This document shows, piece after piece, positions 7,532-16,280 of a stretch of 64,000 nt of DNA (positions within the stretch are counted from its first letter, which is position 1; each line of letters begins with the position of its first letter). The position numbers and the translations under genes were made by a program. Source of the DNA: Larkinella bovis. Its GTDB lineage: Bacteria > Bacteroidota > Bacteroidia > Cytophagales > Spirosomataceae. The stretch is from NCBI RefSeq assembly GCF_042655385.1, contig NZ_JBHSMA010000002.1:868001-932000 (forward strand), in the 5' to 3' direction. The notes beneath the pieces are model-generated. The model ran no database searches. It worked only from the letters and a program-made list of their open reading frames with translations, and was not told where the DNA came from.

Positions 7532-9025
7532 ATGCGAATTCTCTTGGTGCTGTGGGTTGCCGGGTGTGTCTCAACGGGTGCGCAGGCGGCCGATTTCGAT
7601 TTTTCACCCAACCTGCAACGGGCATACGACGAGGTCCTGAAATTAAAAGTGCAGGAGGGCCGGCGGTTGCTGACGGATGAGGTTGCGCGTCGAAATGGGA
7701 TTGCGGTTTATGTGGACGACTTTGCGGACATGATGACCCTGCTGGTTTCGGATAACCGGCAACTCTTCGAACAGTGGGAAGATCGGCAGGATGAGCGGCT
7801 GGATTTGCTCCGGGATCTGGACGAAAACTCGCCCTGGCAGCGGTTTGCCCAGGCCGAGATCCGGCTGCACTGGGCATTTGTCAAACTCAAATTCGGGCAG
7901 GAAGCGAGTGCCTGCTGGGACGTCATTCGGGCGTATAAGCTCCTGGAAGAAAACCGGAAGAAATTTCCCGGTTTTTTACCCACCTATAAATCGCTGGGCC
8001 TGCTGCACGTGATGATTGGGGCGGTTCCCGATACGTATACCTGGGTGACCCGCATCCTGGGATTGCGCGGTAACATCAGGCAGGGGTTACAGGAAATCCG
8101 GACCGTCGCGCAAAAGGATGCGGTTTTTCAAACCGAGGCCGAGTTGATCGAGGTACTGATTCGGGCGTATGTCCTGAAATTGACGCCGGGCGACGTTGCC
8201 CATCTGAAAAAACTGGTGCAAAGTAATCCGGATAATCTGCTGCTCCACTTTTTCGCTACTTCGGTTTTCATCAAGGAAGCCCGGAGCGAAGAGGCCCTCC
8301 GCTTTCTGAAAAACCGCCCGGTGGGGCCGGCCTACCTGCCGTTTCCGATTCTGGAAAACTTACGGGCCGACATCCTGCTGCAAAAGGCCGAATACCCGGA
8401 AGCCGCGTCGGCTTATCGCACGTTCCTGGGTCAGTATAAAGGTGTTAATTTCCTGAAAGACAGTTACTATAAACAGTTTTTGTGTTATTGGCTCGCCGAC
8501 GAAGAGGCCAAAGCCGCCCCCTTGCTCCGGCAGGCGATGCAGGTGGGAGCCACAGTGGTCGAATCGGATAAGGCTGCCCAGAAGTTTGCGGAATTATACT
8601 TTAAAAAAGGGATTTCGCCCCGGCAGAAAATCCTGATGAAAGCCCGGCTGGCAACCGACGGCGGGTATTACGACACGGCCTGGCAAACGCTGCGCCCATT
8701 TACCGAAACGGCCTTTCCGCTGGCGAACGAAAAGGCCGAATTCAATTACCGGAAAGGCCGGATTTTGCAGCGCCGGGGCGATGAAGACGAGGCCGTGCCG
8801 TATTTTGAACGGGCCATCCTGTTAAGCGAAACCGAGCACTTTTCCTACGGAGCGACGTCTGCCCTGCAATTGGGATACCTTTATCAGCAGAAGCGCAATG
8901 TGCCCAAAGCGCGGCAGTATTTTCAGAAAGCCCTGAGTTTCAAAAAGCACGAATACAAAAACAGCATCGACAACAAGGCCCGGGCGGCCCTCAACGAACT
9001 GTCTACAGGCTCATCAACTCCTTAA
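7532..9025 (+). CDS. exported TPR-repeat protein
   Basis: From the ATG at 7532 the protein has 497 residues and opens with a signal peptide (MRILLVLWVAGCVSTGAQA, cleaved before ADFDF). A GTG 57 bases earlier would place the start inside the preceding terminator, so the ATG is preferred. The body is alpha-helical, and clear TPR-like pairs occur near the C-terminus (F-N-Y-R-K-G-R-I-L-Q-R-R-G-D-E-D-E-A and L-Q-L-G-Y-L-Y-Q-Q-K). No catalytic motif was found. A periplasmic scaffold role is likely. The last 23 bases overlap the 3' end of the convergent LytTR regulator gene. Confidence 0.82.
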   Translation: MRILLVLWVAGCVSTGAQAADFDFSPNLQRAYDEVLKLKVQEGRRLLTDEVARRNGIAVYVDDFADMMTLLVSDNRQLFEQWEDRQDERLDLLRDLDENSPWQRFAQAEIRLHWAFVKLKFGQEASACWDVIRAYKLLEENRKKFPGFLPTYKSLGLLHVMIGAVPDTYTWVTRILGLRGNIRQGLQEIRTVAQKDAVFQTEAELIEVLIRAYVLKLTPGDVAHLKKLVQSNPDNLLLHFFATSVFIKEARSEEALRFLKNRPVGPAYLPFPILENLRADILLQKAEYPEAASAYRTFLGQYKGVNFLKDSYYKQFLCYWLADEEAKAAPLLRQAMQVGATVVESDKAAQKFAELYFKKGISPRQKILMKARLATDGGYYDTAWQTLRPFTETAFPLANEKAEFNYRKGRILQRRGDEDEAVPYFERAILLSETEHFSYGATSALQLGYLYQQKRNVPKARQYFQKALSFKKHEYKNSIDNKARAALNELSTGSSTP

Positions 9026-9734
9026 ACCGAATCGCCTGCCGACGGCTGATCTCAATTTTGTCGCCCCCTTTGAGCGTCACCAGCAAACCGCCACTGAACC
9101 AGGGCTCGATTTTGTCAATCCAGGGGAGGTTGATAATGTGTTTGCGGTTGGCCCGGAAGAAGGTGTTGGGGTCCAGCCGGTCCTCCAGACTGTTCAACGA
9201 CTTCAGTACCAGCGGTTTCTGGTCATCGAAGTGGAGACGCACATAATTGCCCATCGATTCGAACAGCCGCACTTTCCCGAGTTTGACAAACCAGCATTTT
9301 TCGCCGTCTTTGACAAAGACCTGATCGTTTTCACCCAGAATCTTGTTGGCATCCCGGCGCGGGGCTTCCGTTTCGGGGTGGTGAGTGTTTTCTTCGACGC
9401 GGTTGATGGCCTCCGAAAGCCGGTTCAGTTCGATCGGTTTCAGCAGGTAATCCAGCGCGTTGTATTCAAAAGCCGTAATGGCGTATTCATCGTAAGCGGT
9501 CGTGAAAATGACTTCCGGCGCTTTGCCGTCGATGGCGGATAATAACTCAAAACCGTTTTTGCCGGGCATCTGGATATCCAGAAACAGCAACTCCGGCTGG
9601 AGTTCATCGATCATCTTCAGGGCTTCGTCGGCATTGGCTGCTTCGCCAATCACTTCTAGTTTGGGAAAATTATCCAGTAACCGGCGCAGTTCATTCCGGG
9701 CCAGGCGCTCGTCATCAACAATGAGTGTCTTCAT
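9003..9734 (-). CDS. LytTR-family response regulator
   Basis: The protein has 243 residues. The receiver domain (1-120) has the acidic pair D7-D8, the phospho-acceptor D53 in F-L-D-I-Q-M-P-G, and the conserved lysine near 102 (L-L-K-P-I). The LytTR DNA-binding domain follows (about 140-243), with the N-R-K-H-I-I-N-L core. It is a transcriptional regulator for the LytS-like kinase at 9847-10914, which lies just upstream on the same strand with a 112-base gap. Its targets are unknown. The 3' end overlaps the TPR gene end to end by 23 bases. Confidence 0.95.
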   Translation of the reverse strand: MKTLIVDDERLARNELRRLLDNFPKLEVIGEAANADEALKMIDELQPELLFLDIQMPGKNGFELLSAIDGKAPEVIFTTAYDEYAITAFEYNALDYLLKPIELNRLSEAINRVEENTHHPETEAPRRDANKILGENDQVFVKDGEKCWFVKLGKVRLFESMGNYVRLHFDDQKPLVLKSLNSLEDRLDPNTFFRANRKHIINLPWIDKIEPWFSGGLLVTLKGGDKIEISRRQAIRFKELMSL

Positions 9735-9846
9735 TACATAGTTTAAGGTTTAAAAGTTTAAGGTTTAACGTGGATAGTTTAGGGCTGAAATTTAAACGGG
9801 ATGGCCAGGCGTTAAACGTCAAATCACAAACTAATTACGATAAGCT
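9735..9846. repeat. GTTTAA-rich intergenic repeat between kinase and regulator
   Basis: The gap between the LytS-like and LytTR genes is built from repeated words such as TTTAAGGTTTAA, and GTTTAACG is matched downstream by CGTTAAAC, allowing a hairpin. The same words (CGTTAAAC, GTTTAA, CGTCAAA) recur in the gap at 56919-56991. It may reduce or process the transcript between the two genes. Confidence 0.45.
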
Positions 9847-10914
9847 TTAAACTCTTTTCAATTCTTCCATCCGTTTAAATACACCGACCGATTGCAAGGG
9901 AATGACAATATCCGCGCAAACGACCTCGGCAGATTCCTGCAAAATCCGGAAACTGGCTTCGGGGCCGTAGAGCAGTTCGAGCCGTTGCGAGGTGTTTTTC
10001 AGGCCAAAACCGCCCGACGCTTCCGTATTGCCCAGAACGCCGGTATTGCGAATCCGGATGTACAGTAAACGATCTTCGAGCCAGGTGGTCAGTTCGACAA
10101 AACCGCCGTTGATGGCTTTCTGGACTCCGTGTTTGATGGCGTTTTCGACCAGCGTCTGGAGCATCATCGGCGGCACCTGCAAATATTGGGTTTTGGGATC
10201 AATTTCCAGTTGGCAATGCAGACGATCTTCGTAGCGTACTTTTTCGAGAGCGAGGTAATCTTCGACGGTTTTGATTTCTTCCCGGAGTTCGACGGTTTTG
10301 CGCCGATCGGCCAGCAGCGAGTTGCGGAGGATGTTGGAGAGTTGGGTAATGCTTTGCTGGGCTTTGGTCGGATTTTCGAGCACCAGCGCGCGGATGCTAT
10401 TGAGGGCGTTGAAGACAAAGTGTGGATTGAGCTGGGAGCGGAGTACTTTGGCTTCAGACTCGCGAATCGAGGTTTTTAGCAGAATTTTTTCGATTTCGGC
10501 GTTGCGGGATCGTTCGACATAATGGTAGGCGGTGTAACTCAGAACCCAGGCCAGCATGCATTTTCCCCAGTTCAGCAGGTACCCCAGCACAATGGATGGT
10601 TCGTCGGCCAGGTATTGGGGGAGGACCTGTTTATCGATCGGCAGGTTGATGATGGTCATGATCACGGCCAGCACAAAAACCGAGAGAACAACCCGCGGAA
10701 CCAGTTGAAAGAACGGGAGCTGCACCCACCGCCATCGTTTAATCATCAGGCGGTACAGGTGAGTCAGTAAAATACAAAGGATAATGGTGGCAATGGCTTC
10801 GTAGAAGAAATCCGCTTTATAGCCTTCTGCAAAGGTAAAAATGGCGAACTCGGCCATAATGAGCATTGTCCACCCAACAATCTGGCAAAACCAATATATT
10901 CTATTCTTAGACAT
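9847..10914 (-). CDS. LytS/YehU-like membrane sensor histidine kinase
   Basis: The protein has 355 residues. Four membrane helices lie in the first 130 residues (about 10-30, 37-58, 68-90 and 107-130). A short coiled linker leads to the His_kinase (PF06580) domain with H165 in L-N-P-H-F-V-F-N-A-L-N. The ATPase part has the usual E-N-A-I-K-H-G-V box and a G-G-F-G-L-K-N glycine motif. No periplasmic sensor domain is present, so it probably senses the membrane or a small molecule through its helices. It pairs with the LytTR regulator just downstream. Confidence 0.94.
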   Translation of the reverse strand: MSKNRIYWFCQIVGWTMLIMAEFAIFTFAEGYKADFFYEAIATIILCILLTHLYRLMIKRWRWVQLPFFQLVPRVVLSVFVLAVIMTIINLPIDKQVLPQYLADEPSIVLGYLLNWGKCMLAWVLSYTAYHYVERSRNAEIEKILLKTSIRESEAKVLRSQLNPHFVFNALNSIRALVLENPTKAQQSITQLSNILRNSLLADRRKTVELREEIKTVEDYLALEKVRYEDRLHCQLEIDPKTQYLQVPPMMLQTLVENAIKHGVQKAINGGFVELTTWLEDRLLYIRIRNTGVLGNTEASGGFGLKNTSQRLELLYGPEASFRILQESAEVVCADIVIPLQSVGVFKRMEELKRV

Positions 10915-11081
10915 GCTTTCACATCAAAATCTACTTCAACGACACGGTACATGTAGCGAATATAGTATTTTGTAGATGAAGTGCGGTTTTTATTACAGGA
11001 GTGGTTATATAGGATTTTCAGGTGCGGATTTTCGGTTACATAACCAGACGGCCTCCCGTGATGGGGTCAGTGGAACCACGA

Positions 11082-11720
11082 TTAATGATGCATAACCAGC
11101 GCCAGCAAGTGCGTGCTGTCGTTGGCTACTTCGATGGTGAACCTCCGGGTATCGTAATCGTATTGTAACTTATACAGACAGAGGTTACTGTGCTCATACA
11201 TATCCATTGTCGCCAGCGATTCGTCCATCAGCCAGGATAGCAGGATGCGAATGGCCCGGCCGTGCATGCAGATCAGGATGGGGTTTTCGTCGGCCCGGGA
11301 AAGAAGGAGATCGATCACGGGTTTCTGGCGTTGGGCCACCTGATCGGGGCTTTCGCCGTCTTCCGTCGGGTAGTCGGTATGGCCGGCGGCCCAGTTTTTG
11401 ATGAGCGTGCTGTAATACTCGTTGTCGAAATTGTTGGGCATTTTGCCTTCACGGGCTCCCCAGCTGATCTCGTTGAGTCCCTCGTAGCTTTCGTGCGGTA
11501 TGCCGGCTTCGATGAAACACTGCACCGACTGCCGGGTACGCCGGAGTTTCGAGGTGTATACTTTCGAGAACGGAATGTGCTGATAGGCCTGATAAAACGC
11601 CAGCGCCTGGGCCTGTCCCATCGCATTCAAATCCGAATCCACACCACTGCCCTGGACAACGCCCTGGCGGTTATAATCGGTTTCGCCGTGGCGAATGAGA
11701 TATATCGTTTTTTGTTTCAA
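11082..11720 (-). CDS. histidine phosphatase family protein (phosphoglycerate-mutase-like)
   Basis: The protein opens with the R-H-G-E-T-D-Y-N signature of the family, and a second histidine sits in C-M-H-G-R-A-I-R. The family transfers phosphate through a phosphohistidine. Members hydrolyse small phosphorylated metabolites or act as cofactor-dependent mutases; GpmB/CobC-like phosphatase is the nearest description. The start is unclear. The frame is open to an ATG at 11801, but the extra 27 residues are AT-rich and unlike the family. I chose TTG at 11720, which puts the start directly at K-Q-K-T-I-Y-L-I-R-H-G and gives 212 residues. It is divergent from the thioesterase gene. Confidence 0.85.
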   Translation of the reverse strand: MKQKTIYLIRHGETDYNRQGVVQGSGVDSDLNAMGQAQALAFYQAYQHIPFSKVYTSKLRRTRQSVQCFIEAGIPHESYEGLNEISWGAREGKMPNNFDNEYYSTLIKNWAAGHTDYPTEDGESPDQVAQRQKPVIDLLLSRADENPILICMHGRAIRILLSWLMDESLATMDMYEHSNLCLYKLQYDYDTRRFTIEVANDSTHLLALVMHH

Positions 11721-11881
11721 TCTCGCTTTTATAATATTGGAAAATGAATACTGAACGCGCGAATAATAAATAGAATAATGATTTGCCTTTAAATAATTCA
11801 ATATCTACTATTCCAACCTATGGATTTGTGTCAACGAAGCGCTCGAAAACGCCTGCAAAATTACGAAAAAATGTTCATAAA

Positions 11882-12301
11882 ATGAAGCCAGACTGGACAT
11901 TAGAAACCCTGCAACAGTTCCACCACAACTCGATTGTTCACCATTTGGGCATTGAACTGACCGAACTCGGCGATGGCTACCTCATGGCCCGGATGCCCGT
12001 CGATCATCGGACGCGCCAGCCGTTCGGGATCCTGCACGGTGGCGCATCGGTTGTGCTTGCCGAAACGCTCGGAAGCATCGCATCCGTTATGCAACTCGAC
12101 GATCCCAACCGGCAGCGGGCCGTCGGGCTCGAAATCAATGCCAACCACGTCCGGTCGGTCAGGGAAGGCTGGGTGTACGGGAAAGTAACACCGATTCACG
12201 TGGGCCGCACCACACACATCTGGGATATTCGGATTACCGATGAAGCCGGGAAACTGGTCTGTATCTGTCGCCTGACCGTGGCCGTGATTGAGGGGCACTG
12301 A
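11882..12301 (+). CDS. hotdog-fold thioesterase, MenI (DHNA-CoA hydrolase) type
   Basis: The protein has 139 residues from the ATG at 11882; the frame is open 99 bases further but that part does not resemble the family. It matches the layout of E. coli MenI/YdiI closely: R-Q-P-F-G-I-L-H-G-G-A-S-V-V-L-A-E-T-L-G-S with the catalytic glutamate, then H-V-G-R-T-T-H-I-W-D-I. MenI cleaves 1,4-dihydroxy-2-naphthoyl-CoA in menaquinone synthesis. Other YdiI/EntH/PaaI relatives act on different acyl-CoAs, so specificity is inferred. The isochorismate synthase of the same pathway lies about 4 kb away but not in the same operon. Confidence 0.85.
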   Translation: MKPDWTLETLQQFHHNSIVHHLGIELTELGDGYLMARMPVDHRTRQPFGILHGGASVVLAETLGSIASVMQLDDPNRQRAVGLEINANHVRSVREGWVYGKVTPIHVGRTTHIWDIRITDEAGKLVCICRLTVAVIEGH

Positions 12302-12361
12302 CCGGATGGAAAAACCGGGTTTTGACGGACGTTTAACCGGTTTTATACCATAAACTAACTA

Positions 12362-12397
12362 AGCAATTATCGGGTAAATTCTAGTCCGATAATTGCT
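12362..12397. repeat. 12-bp perfect inverted repeat between thioesterase and response regulator genes
   Basis: AGCAATTATCGG (12362-12373) is exactly mirrored by CCGATAATTGCT (12386-12397) around a 12-base loop. It has no T tract. It could be a terminator-like hairpin for the thioesterase gene or a structured leader/operator for the response regulator 50 bases downstream. Confidence 0.6.
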
Positions 12398-12447
12398 GGG
12401 TGTGAAAAGGTTAGGTAGTTGCCTTTAAGTGCTTTCGCGGAAATATC

Positions 12448-12915
12448 ATGGCTGATTCGGAATGCGGTAATTCACCGTCAATACCCTCGCGTCGGGTGGC
12501 GGTTTGCAGGAGTCCACTTCTTTATATTATTGAAGATAATGATGATAATCTTTTATTGTATGAATGGATCTTTACCCGTCACCTTCGCACTATAACCTTT
12601 CACCTCTTTTCCGACGGTACGTTCCTCCGCTCTCGCCTGGAAGCGGCCCGGCAAAAACCGGATCTTATTCTGCTGGACCTGAAAATGCCTTATATCAGCG
12701 GGCTTGAATTGCTGGTTCAGCTCAAGCAGGATCCGCACTGGAAGGATATTCCGGTCATTATCTATACCCATTCCACGTCCGAAAGGGAGAGGGAAGCCTG
12801 TTTCCAGGCCGGTGCCAGCGGTTTCATCCACAAAGAAATTTCCGTACACGGTATTCGGGCGCAACTCGAGGACGTTTGCCAGGTCTGGCTGAAAGCAAAC
12901 CGGTTTACTGTGTAG
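12448..12915 (+). CDS. single-domain response regulator (CheY-like)
   Basis: The protein has 155 residues, with a receiver domain and no output domain. The acidic pair is E29-D30, the phospho-acceptor D77 in I-L-L-D-L-K-M-P, a threonine sits in I-I-Y-T-H-S-T, and the lysine is K129 in F-I-H-K-E. The first 22 residues are probably a disordered leader; a later start is possible but no methionine lies between. No kinase gene is adjacent. The multi-PAS kinase at 2364-4499 is the nearest orphan kinase and a possible partner, by inference only. Confidence 0.9.
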   Translation: MADSECGNSPSIPSRRVAVCRSPLLYIIEDNDDNLLLYEWIFTRHLRTITFHLFSDGTFLRSRLEAARQKPDLILLDLKMPYISGLELLVQLKQDPHWKDIPVIIYTHSTSEREREACFQAGASGFIHKEISVHGIRAQLEDVCQVWLKANRFTV

Positions 12916-13065
12916 ATCTTATCGAATACGGTTGAGCTTTCGAAGGCAAAAGGAGCGATCCCACTAGCTGTCAATGCCTTGGGACCACTCCAGCGTGCAT
13001 CCGCAAATGGAAACAAGGATATAAAATGATCAGAGTTAGCCGGCCCGCCAACGCGCCATAGTAAA

Positions 13066-13944
13066 TCAAGATGCCGACGATGGAACCTTACGAAGCATCT
13101 TGATGAGGGCCATCAGGCCAGCAAGGACTAATCCGACCACTAACCCAAGCCCCAGCTCTTTGATCATAGATGGAAGGGCTGGAAACAACGAGTGCAGGGA
13201 ATGGATGTTGTGCACAAAGATGCCGCCCGCCACTAATAACAGGGCAAACGTCCCCACTACGTTTAAGATCCGGATCACAACCGGTAAGGCCCCCACCAGC
13301 CCACGACCCAGCCTGGAAAGGAACCCGTTCCCGTTCGAGCGTTTGATGAGTCGATAGCCCGCATCGTCCATTCTCACAATCAGTGCCACGATGCCATATA
13401 CACCCACCGTGGCCAGCAGAGCCACGGCCGACACCGTTACGATCTGGATTACGGTCTCCTGTTCCGTCACCGTTCCCAGGGCAATGATGACAATTTCGAT
13501 CGAAAGGATAAAGTCGGTGGTGATGGCAGCTTTGATTTTAGCTTTTTCAGGATCGCCCCCGACCTGTTCCTGCTCGGTGTCGGTGTGGACCGGCGGTTTT
13601 CCGTGGCTGGTATGGGTTATGTATTCAATGATTTTTTCGGCCCCTTCGTAGGCCAGGTAACAACCGCCCAGTAGCAGGATGATGGTGATCGCGGCCGGAA
13701 AGAATCCATTCAGCAGAAGGGCAACGGGAACGATGATCAGTTTGTTAATCAAGGACCCTTTGGTAATGGCCCAAAGGATGGGCAATTCTCGTTCGGCCAG
13801 AAAGCCCGTCGCTTTTTCGGCGTTTACGGCCAGATCGTCCCCCAGAATCCCGGCGGTTTTCCGGGTGGCTACTTTAGTGGCCAGGGCCATATCATCCATT
13901 AAGGCGGCTATATCATCCAAGATGGCGAAAAAACCCGATGCCAT
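13066..13944 (-). CDS. DUF808 (YedI-like) integral membrane protein
   Basis: The protein has 292 residues. It opens with the DUF808 hallmark M-A-S-G-F-F-A-I-L-D-D-I-A-A-L-M-D-D and K-T-A-G-I-L-G-D-D-L-A-V-N. Several hydrophobic segments follow (about 75-100, 150-195, 225-250 and 265-285). Family proteins such as E. coli YedI are uniformly distributed inner-membrane proteins of unknown function. It stands alone on the minus strand between the orphan regulator and a stretch of about 285 bases with no recognisable gene. Confidence 0.9.
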   Translation of the reverse strand: MASGFFAILDDIAALMDDMALATKVATRKTAGILGDDLAVNAEKATGFLAERELPILWAITKGSLINKLIIVPVALLLNGFFPAAITIILLLGGCYLAYEGAEKIIEYITHTSHGKPPVHTDTEQEQVGGDPEKAKIKAAITTDFILSIEIVIIALGTVTEQETVIQIVTVSAVALLATVGVYGIVALIVRMDDAGYRLIKRSNGNGFLSRLGRGLVGALPVVIRILNVVGTFALLLVAGGIFVHNIHSLHSLFPALPSMIKELGLGLVVGLVLAGLMALIKMLRKVPSSAS

Positions 13945-14229
13945 TTCCGTTTTGCGTTTAGATCTGATTCAATACAACTTTTCAGGGCGGAAAGTTAGCG
14001 AGAATGAATCGAAAAGCACGAATCTGTGGCATATTCAGTGATGGAAAGGAGTCCAGACTGAGGGCCTTCCGGAAATTCTATCGTCTGGTAAACGGGAGAA
14101 TAGGAGACCACTACGATAGCGTCGTGTAAAAAGTGTCTGACAAATCAAGGAGATTGCTGCCCAAGCGGTAGGCAAGTAGCGGGGGCGGTACCATCAGTTG
14201 GCTGGCTACCGTGTCTGGGATGGGGCGAT

Positions 14230-15273
14230 TTACGATCTCACTACCTCCGCCGTAGGCGCCAGCAGCGGCACGCCCACCAGAAACTTCTGGTCGTCGTAGT
14301 GGATTGTGACGGGCGAGTGGGCGAGGAGTTTATACTTGATCATGATGTTCTGCAAACCGATCTGGTTGGAGGGCACGGCGACCTTCTTTTTCTGCATGTT
14401 GTTCTCCACGAACAAATGGCCGTCACTGGTATAAATCTTGATCGTTAACGGACGGCTGACGGCGATAATGTTGTGTTTGATGGCATTTTCGAACAAAATC
14501 TGCAGCGTCAGGGGCGGAATTACGTAGGTAAGATACACCGGTTCAATGTCGGTTTCCATGAAAATGCCGTCGCCGTACCGGGTTTTCAACAGGTGGAAAT
14601 AAGCTTTGATGAATTGAATTTCGTCATTCAGGGGACACAAATCCCGGTTATTTTGCTGCAGCAGATACCGGTAAACCGACGAGAGTTCATCCACAAACAA
14701 CTCGGCCTGTTCGGCATCGCTGGTGATCAGCGATGAAAGGGAGTTGAGGTTGTTGAACAGAAAATGCGGATTAATCTGGGTTTTCAGGGAATCGAGCTGG
14801 CTTTGCAGGTTTACCTTCTTCAATTCCTGGGCTTCCGTGTAGGTAACTTTCCAGCGCTGGTAGAGGTAAACCCCTTCGTAAAAAGCCGCAATCTGAATCG
14901 TGCCGACGACCGAAACGAGCGTATTGAAAAAATACGGTCTGAACAACAACGCATCTTCAATCGGCCATAGGCCAATGAGTTCATACACAAACGTTTGGGT
15001 GATGCGGATCAGGCTCGAAAAAAATACAAACCAGGTAAGCTGGTACAGAATGCGGTGCAGCGTCTGGTTAAGTTCCGGGTATTTCCGGCGGGACAGAATA
15101 ATGCCCCAGCGGTTGGTTTCCCAAACGACAACGCTGCCCAGAATAAAGAAAAAAGGAATGCGCCAGTCGTCCGGGTACGGGACATTGGTGTAGCCGTACA
15201 TCGCCCACTGACCCGTTAATGCCAGCAAAGGAACGCCAATCAGGCGCATCCATCTGTCGTTCAATTTCTGCAT
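14230..15273 (-). CDS. LytS-like membrane sensor histidine kinase
   Basis: The protein has 347 residues from the ATG at 15273, one base after the stop of the LytTR gene. An ATG at 15327 would overlap that gene, so it is less likely. Four hydrophobic segments lie at about 12-28, 38-60, 77-100 and 115-135. The His_kinase domain has H170 in I-N-P-H-F-L-F-N-N-L-N and an E-N-A-I-K-H-N box. The second glycine motif is weak (Q-I-G-L-Q-N-I), as is common in this subfamily. The tight spacing shows that it is translated with the regulator upstream. Confidence 0.93.
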   Translation of the reverse strand: MQKLNDRWMRLIGVPLLALTGQWAMYGYTNVPYPDDWRIPFFFILGSVVVWETNRWGIILSRRKYPELNQTLHRILYQLTWFVFFSSLIRITQTFVYELIGLWPIEDALLFRPYFFNTLVSVVGTIQIAAFYEGVYLYQRWKVTYTEAQELKKVNLQSQLDSLKTQINPHFLFNNLNSLSSLITSDAEQAELFVDELSSVYRYLLQQNNRDLCPLNDEIQFIKAYFHLLKTRYGDGIFMETDIEPVYLTYVIPPLTLQILFENAIKHNIIAVSRPLTIKIYTSDGHLFVENNMQKKKVAVPSNQIGLQNIMIKYKLLAHSPVTIHYDDQKFLVGVPLLAPTAEVVRS

Positions 15274-15274
15274 T

Positions 15275-16042
15275 CTATCGGCCGATCCACGCTTTGAAGT
15301 CTTTGATCCGGTCGCGGCTGACGACAATATCCTGCATGAGTCCGCCCGATTTCAGATCCAGCTTAAGTTGCCCGTTAAGGTAAGCATGAATTTGGGAAAC
15401 CGCCCGGAGTTCCACTATAAACTGTTCATTTATCCGGAAAAAATGACGCGGTTCCAGAATCTGCTCCAGTTGGTCGAGCGGATAATCGATGGTATATCGG
15501 TTGTTGTCGCGGCCGTATAAATAGGTAATCCCTTCCTTGGTGTAAAAAAAACTGACCTCAGCCGCATCGATCGAGACAAGCCGTTGCTTGTAGCGGGCCA
15601 GAAACTGACTCCGAAATTCCGGTTTTCGCAGTTGTTTCCGAAGATCGTCCACCAGATAACCGATGTCGGACGACGAAACTTTAGCGGCCGTACTGGTCTG
15701 GTATTTCTGCAGAACCTGTTCAAGTTCCTCTTTTTTTATGGGCTTTAACAGATAATCGAAGCGGTTAAGCTGAAACGATCGAACGGCCGTTTCGTCGTAC
15801 GAGGTTGTAAAGACAACCGGGCATTCGATGGCAACCTGATTGAAAATTTCAAAACTCTGCCCGTCGGACAATTCAATGTCCATCAGGATGAGGTCAGGAA
15901 GGGGGTTGGTAGTAAGCCAGTTAACGGTTGATTCGATGCCATCCGTCGTGCCCGCAATCCGTATTTCAGGATTGACCTGCCACAGGAGTTTCTTGAGTTT
16001 CTGAACGGCCAGCGGCTCGTCTTCAACGACCAGGATGTTCAT
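15275..16042 (-). CDS. LytTR-family response regulator
   Basis: The protein has 255 residues from the ATG at 16042, where the receiver domain begins with M-N-I-L-V-V-E-D-E-P. The 30 codons upstream are open but unlike the family. The phospho-acceptor is D55 (L-M-D-I-E-L), and the lysine sits in L-L-K-P-I-K. The LytTR domain is at about 150-255, with H-F-F-R-I-N-E-Q-F in place of the usual R-x-H-K-S/x-Y. It precedes its kinase, the reverse of the gene order in the first LytTR pair at 9-11 kb. It is divergent from the isochorismate synthase gene 238 bases away. Confidence 0.94.
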   Translation of the reverse strand: MNILVVEDEPLAVQKLKKLLWQVNPEIRIAGTTDGIESTVNWLTTNPLPDLILMDIELSDGQSFEIFNQVAIECPVVFTTSYDETAVRSFQLNRFDYLLKPIKKEELEQVLQKYQTSTAAKVSSSDIGYLVDDLRKQLRKPEFRSQFLARYKQRLVSIDAAEVSFFYTKEGITYLYGRDNNRYTIDYPLDQLEQILEPRHFFRINEQFIVELRAVSQIHAYLNGQLKLDLKSGGLMQDIVVSRDRIKDFKAWIGR

Positions 16043-16253
16043 TGTGCTGTACAAGTTAAAAAGGAGATTAAGTACGGCCTTATCGGAATTAAAACCAACC
16101 TTATTCGGGACGAAGCGTGCAAAATCGGCCATGAGTTGTTACTTTACCCCCATGAACCGTAAGCAGGAAAAAATCCGGTTGATGGTCTATTTTTTGCGAT
16201 GTTTTCACTTTTTGCGCACAAAAAATAAGAACAATCTGTTATCCGATTAGAGC

Positions 16254-16261
16254 TAAATTTG
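16254..16261 (+). promoter_or_regulatory. candidate -7 element (TAAATTTG)
   Basis: An exact TAnnTTTG match lies 19 bases before the isochorismate synthase start. No good TTG was seen at the expected distance upstream, so the promoter call is tentative. Confidence 0.35.
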
Positions 16262-16280
16262 CAGCGCTACTATTTCGATA

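Noticed and set aside
13945..14229. Possible insertion-sequence remnant
   Set aside because: The stretch looks non-coding, but no inverted ends, target duplication or transposase fragment could be seen.
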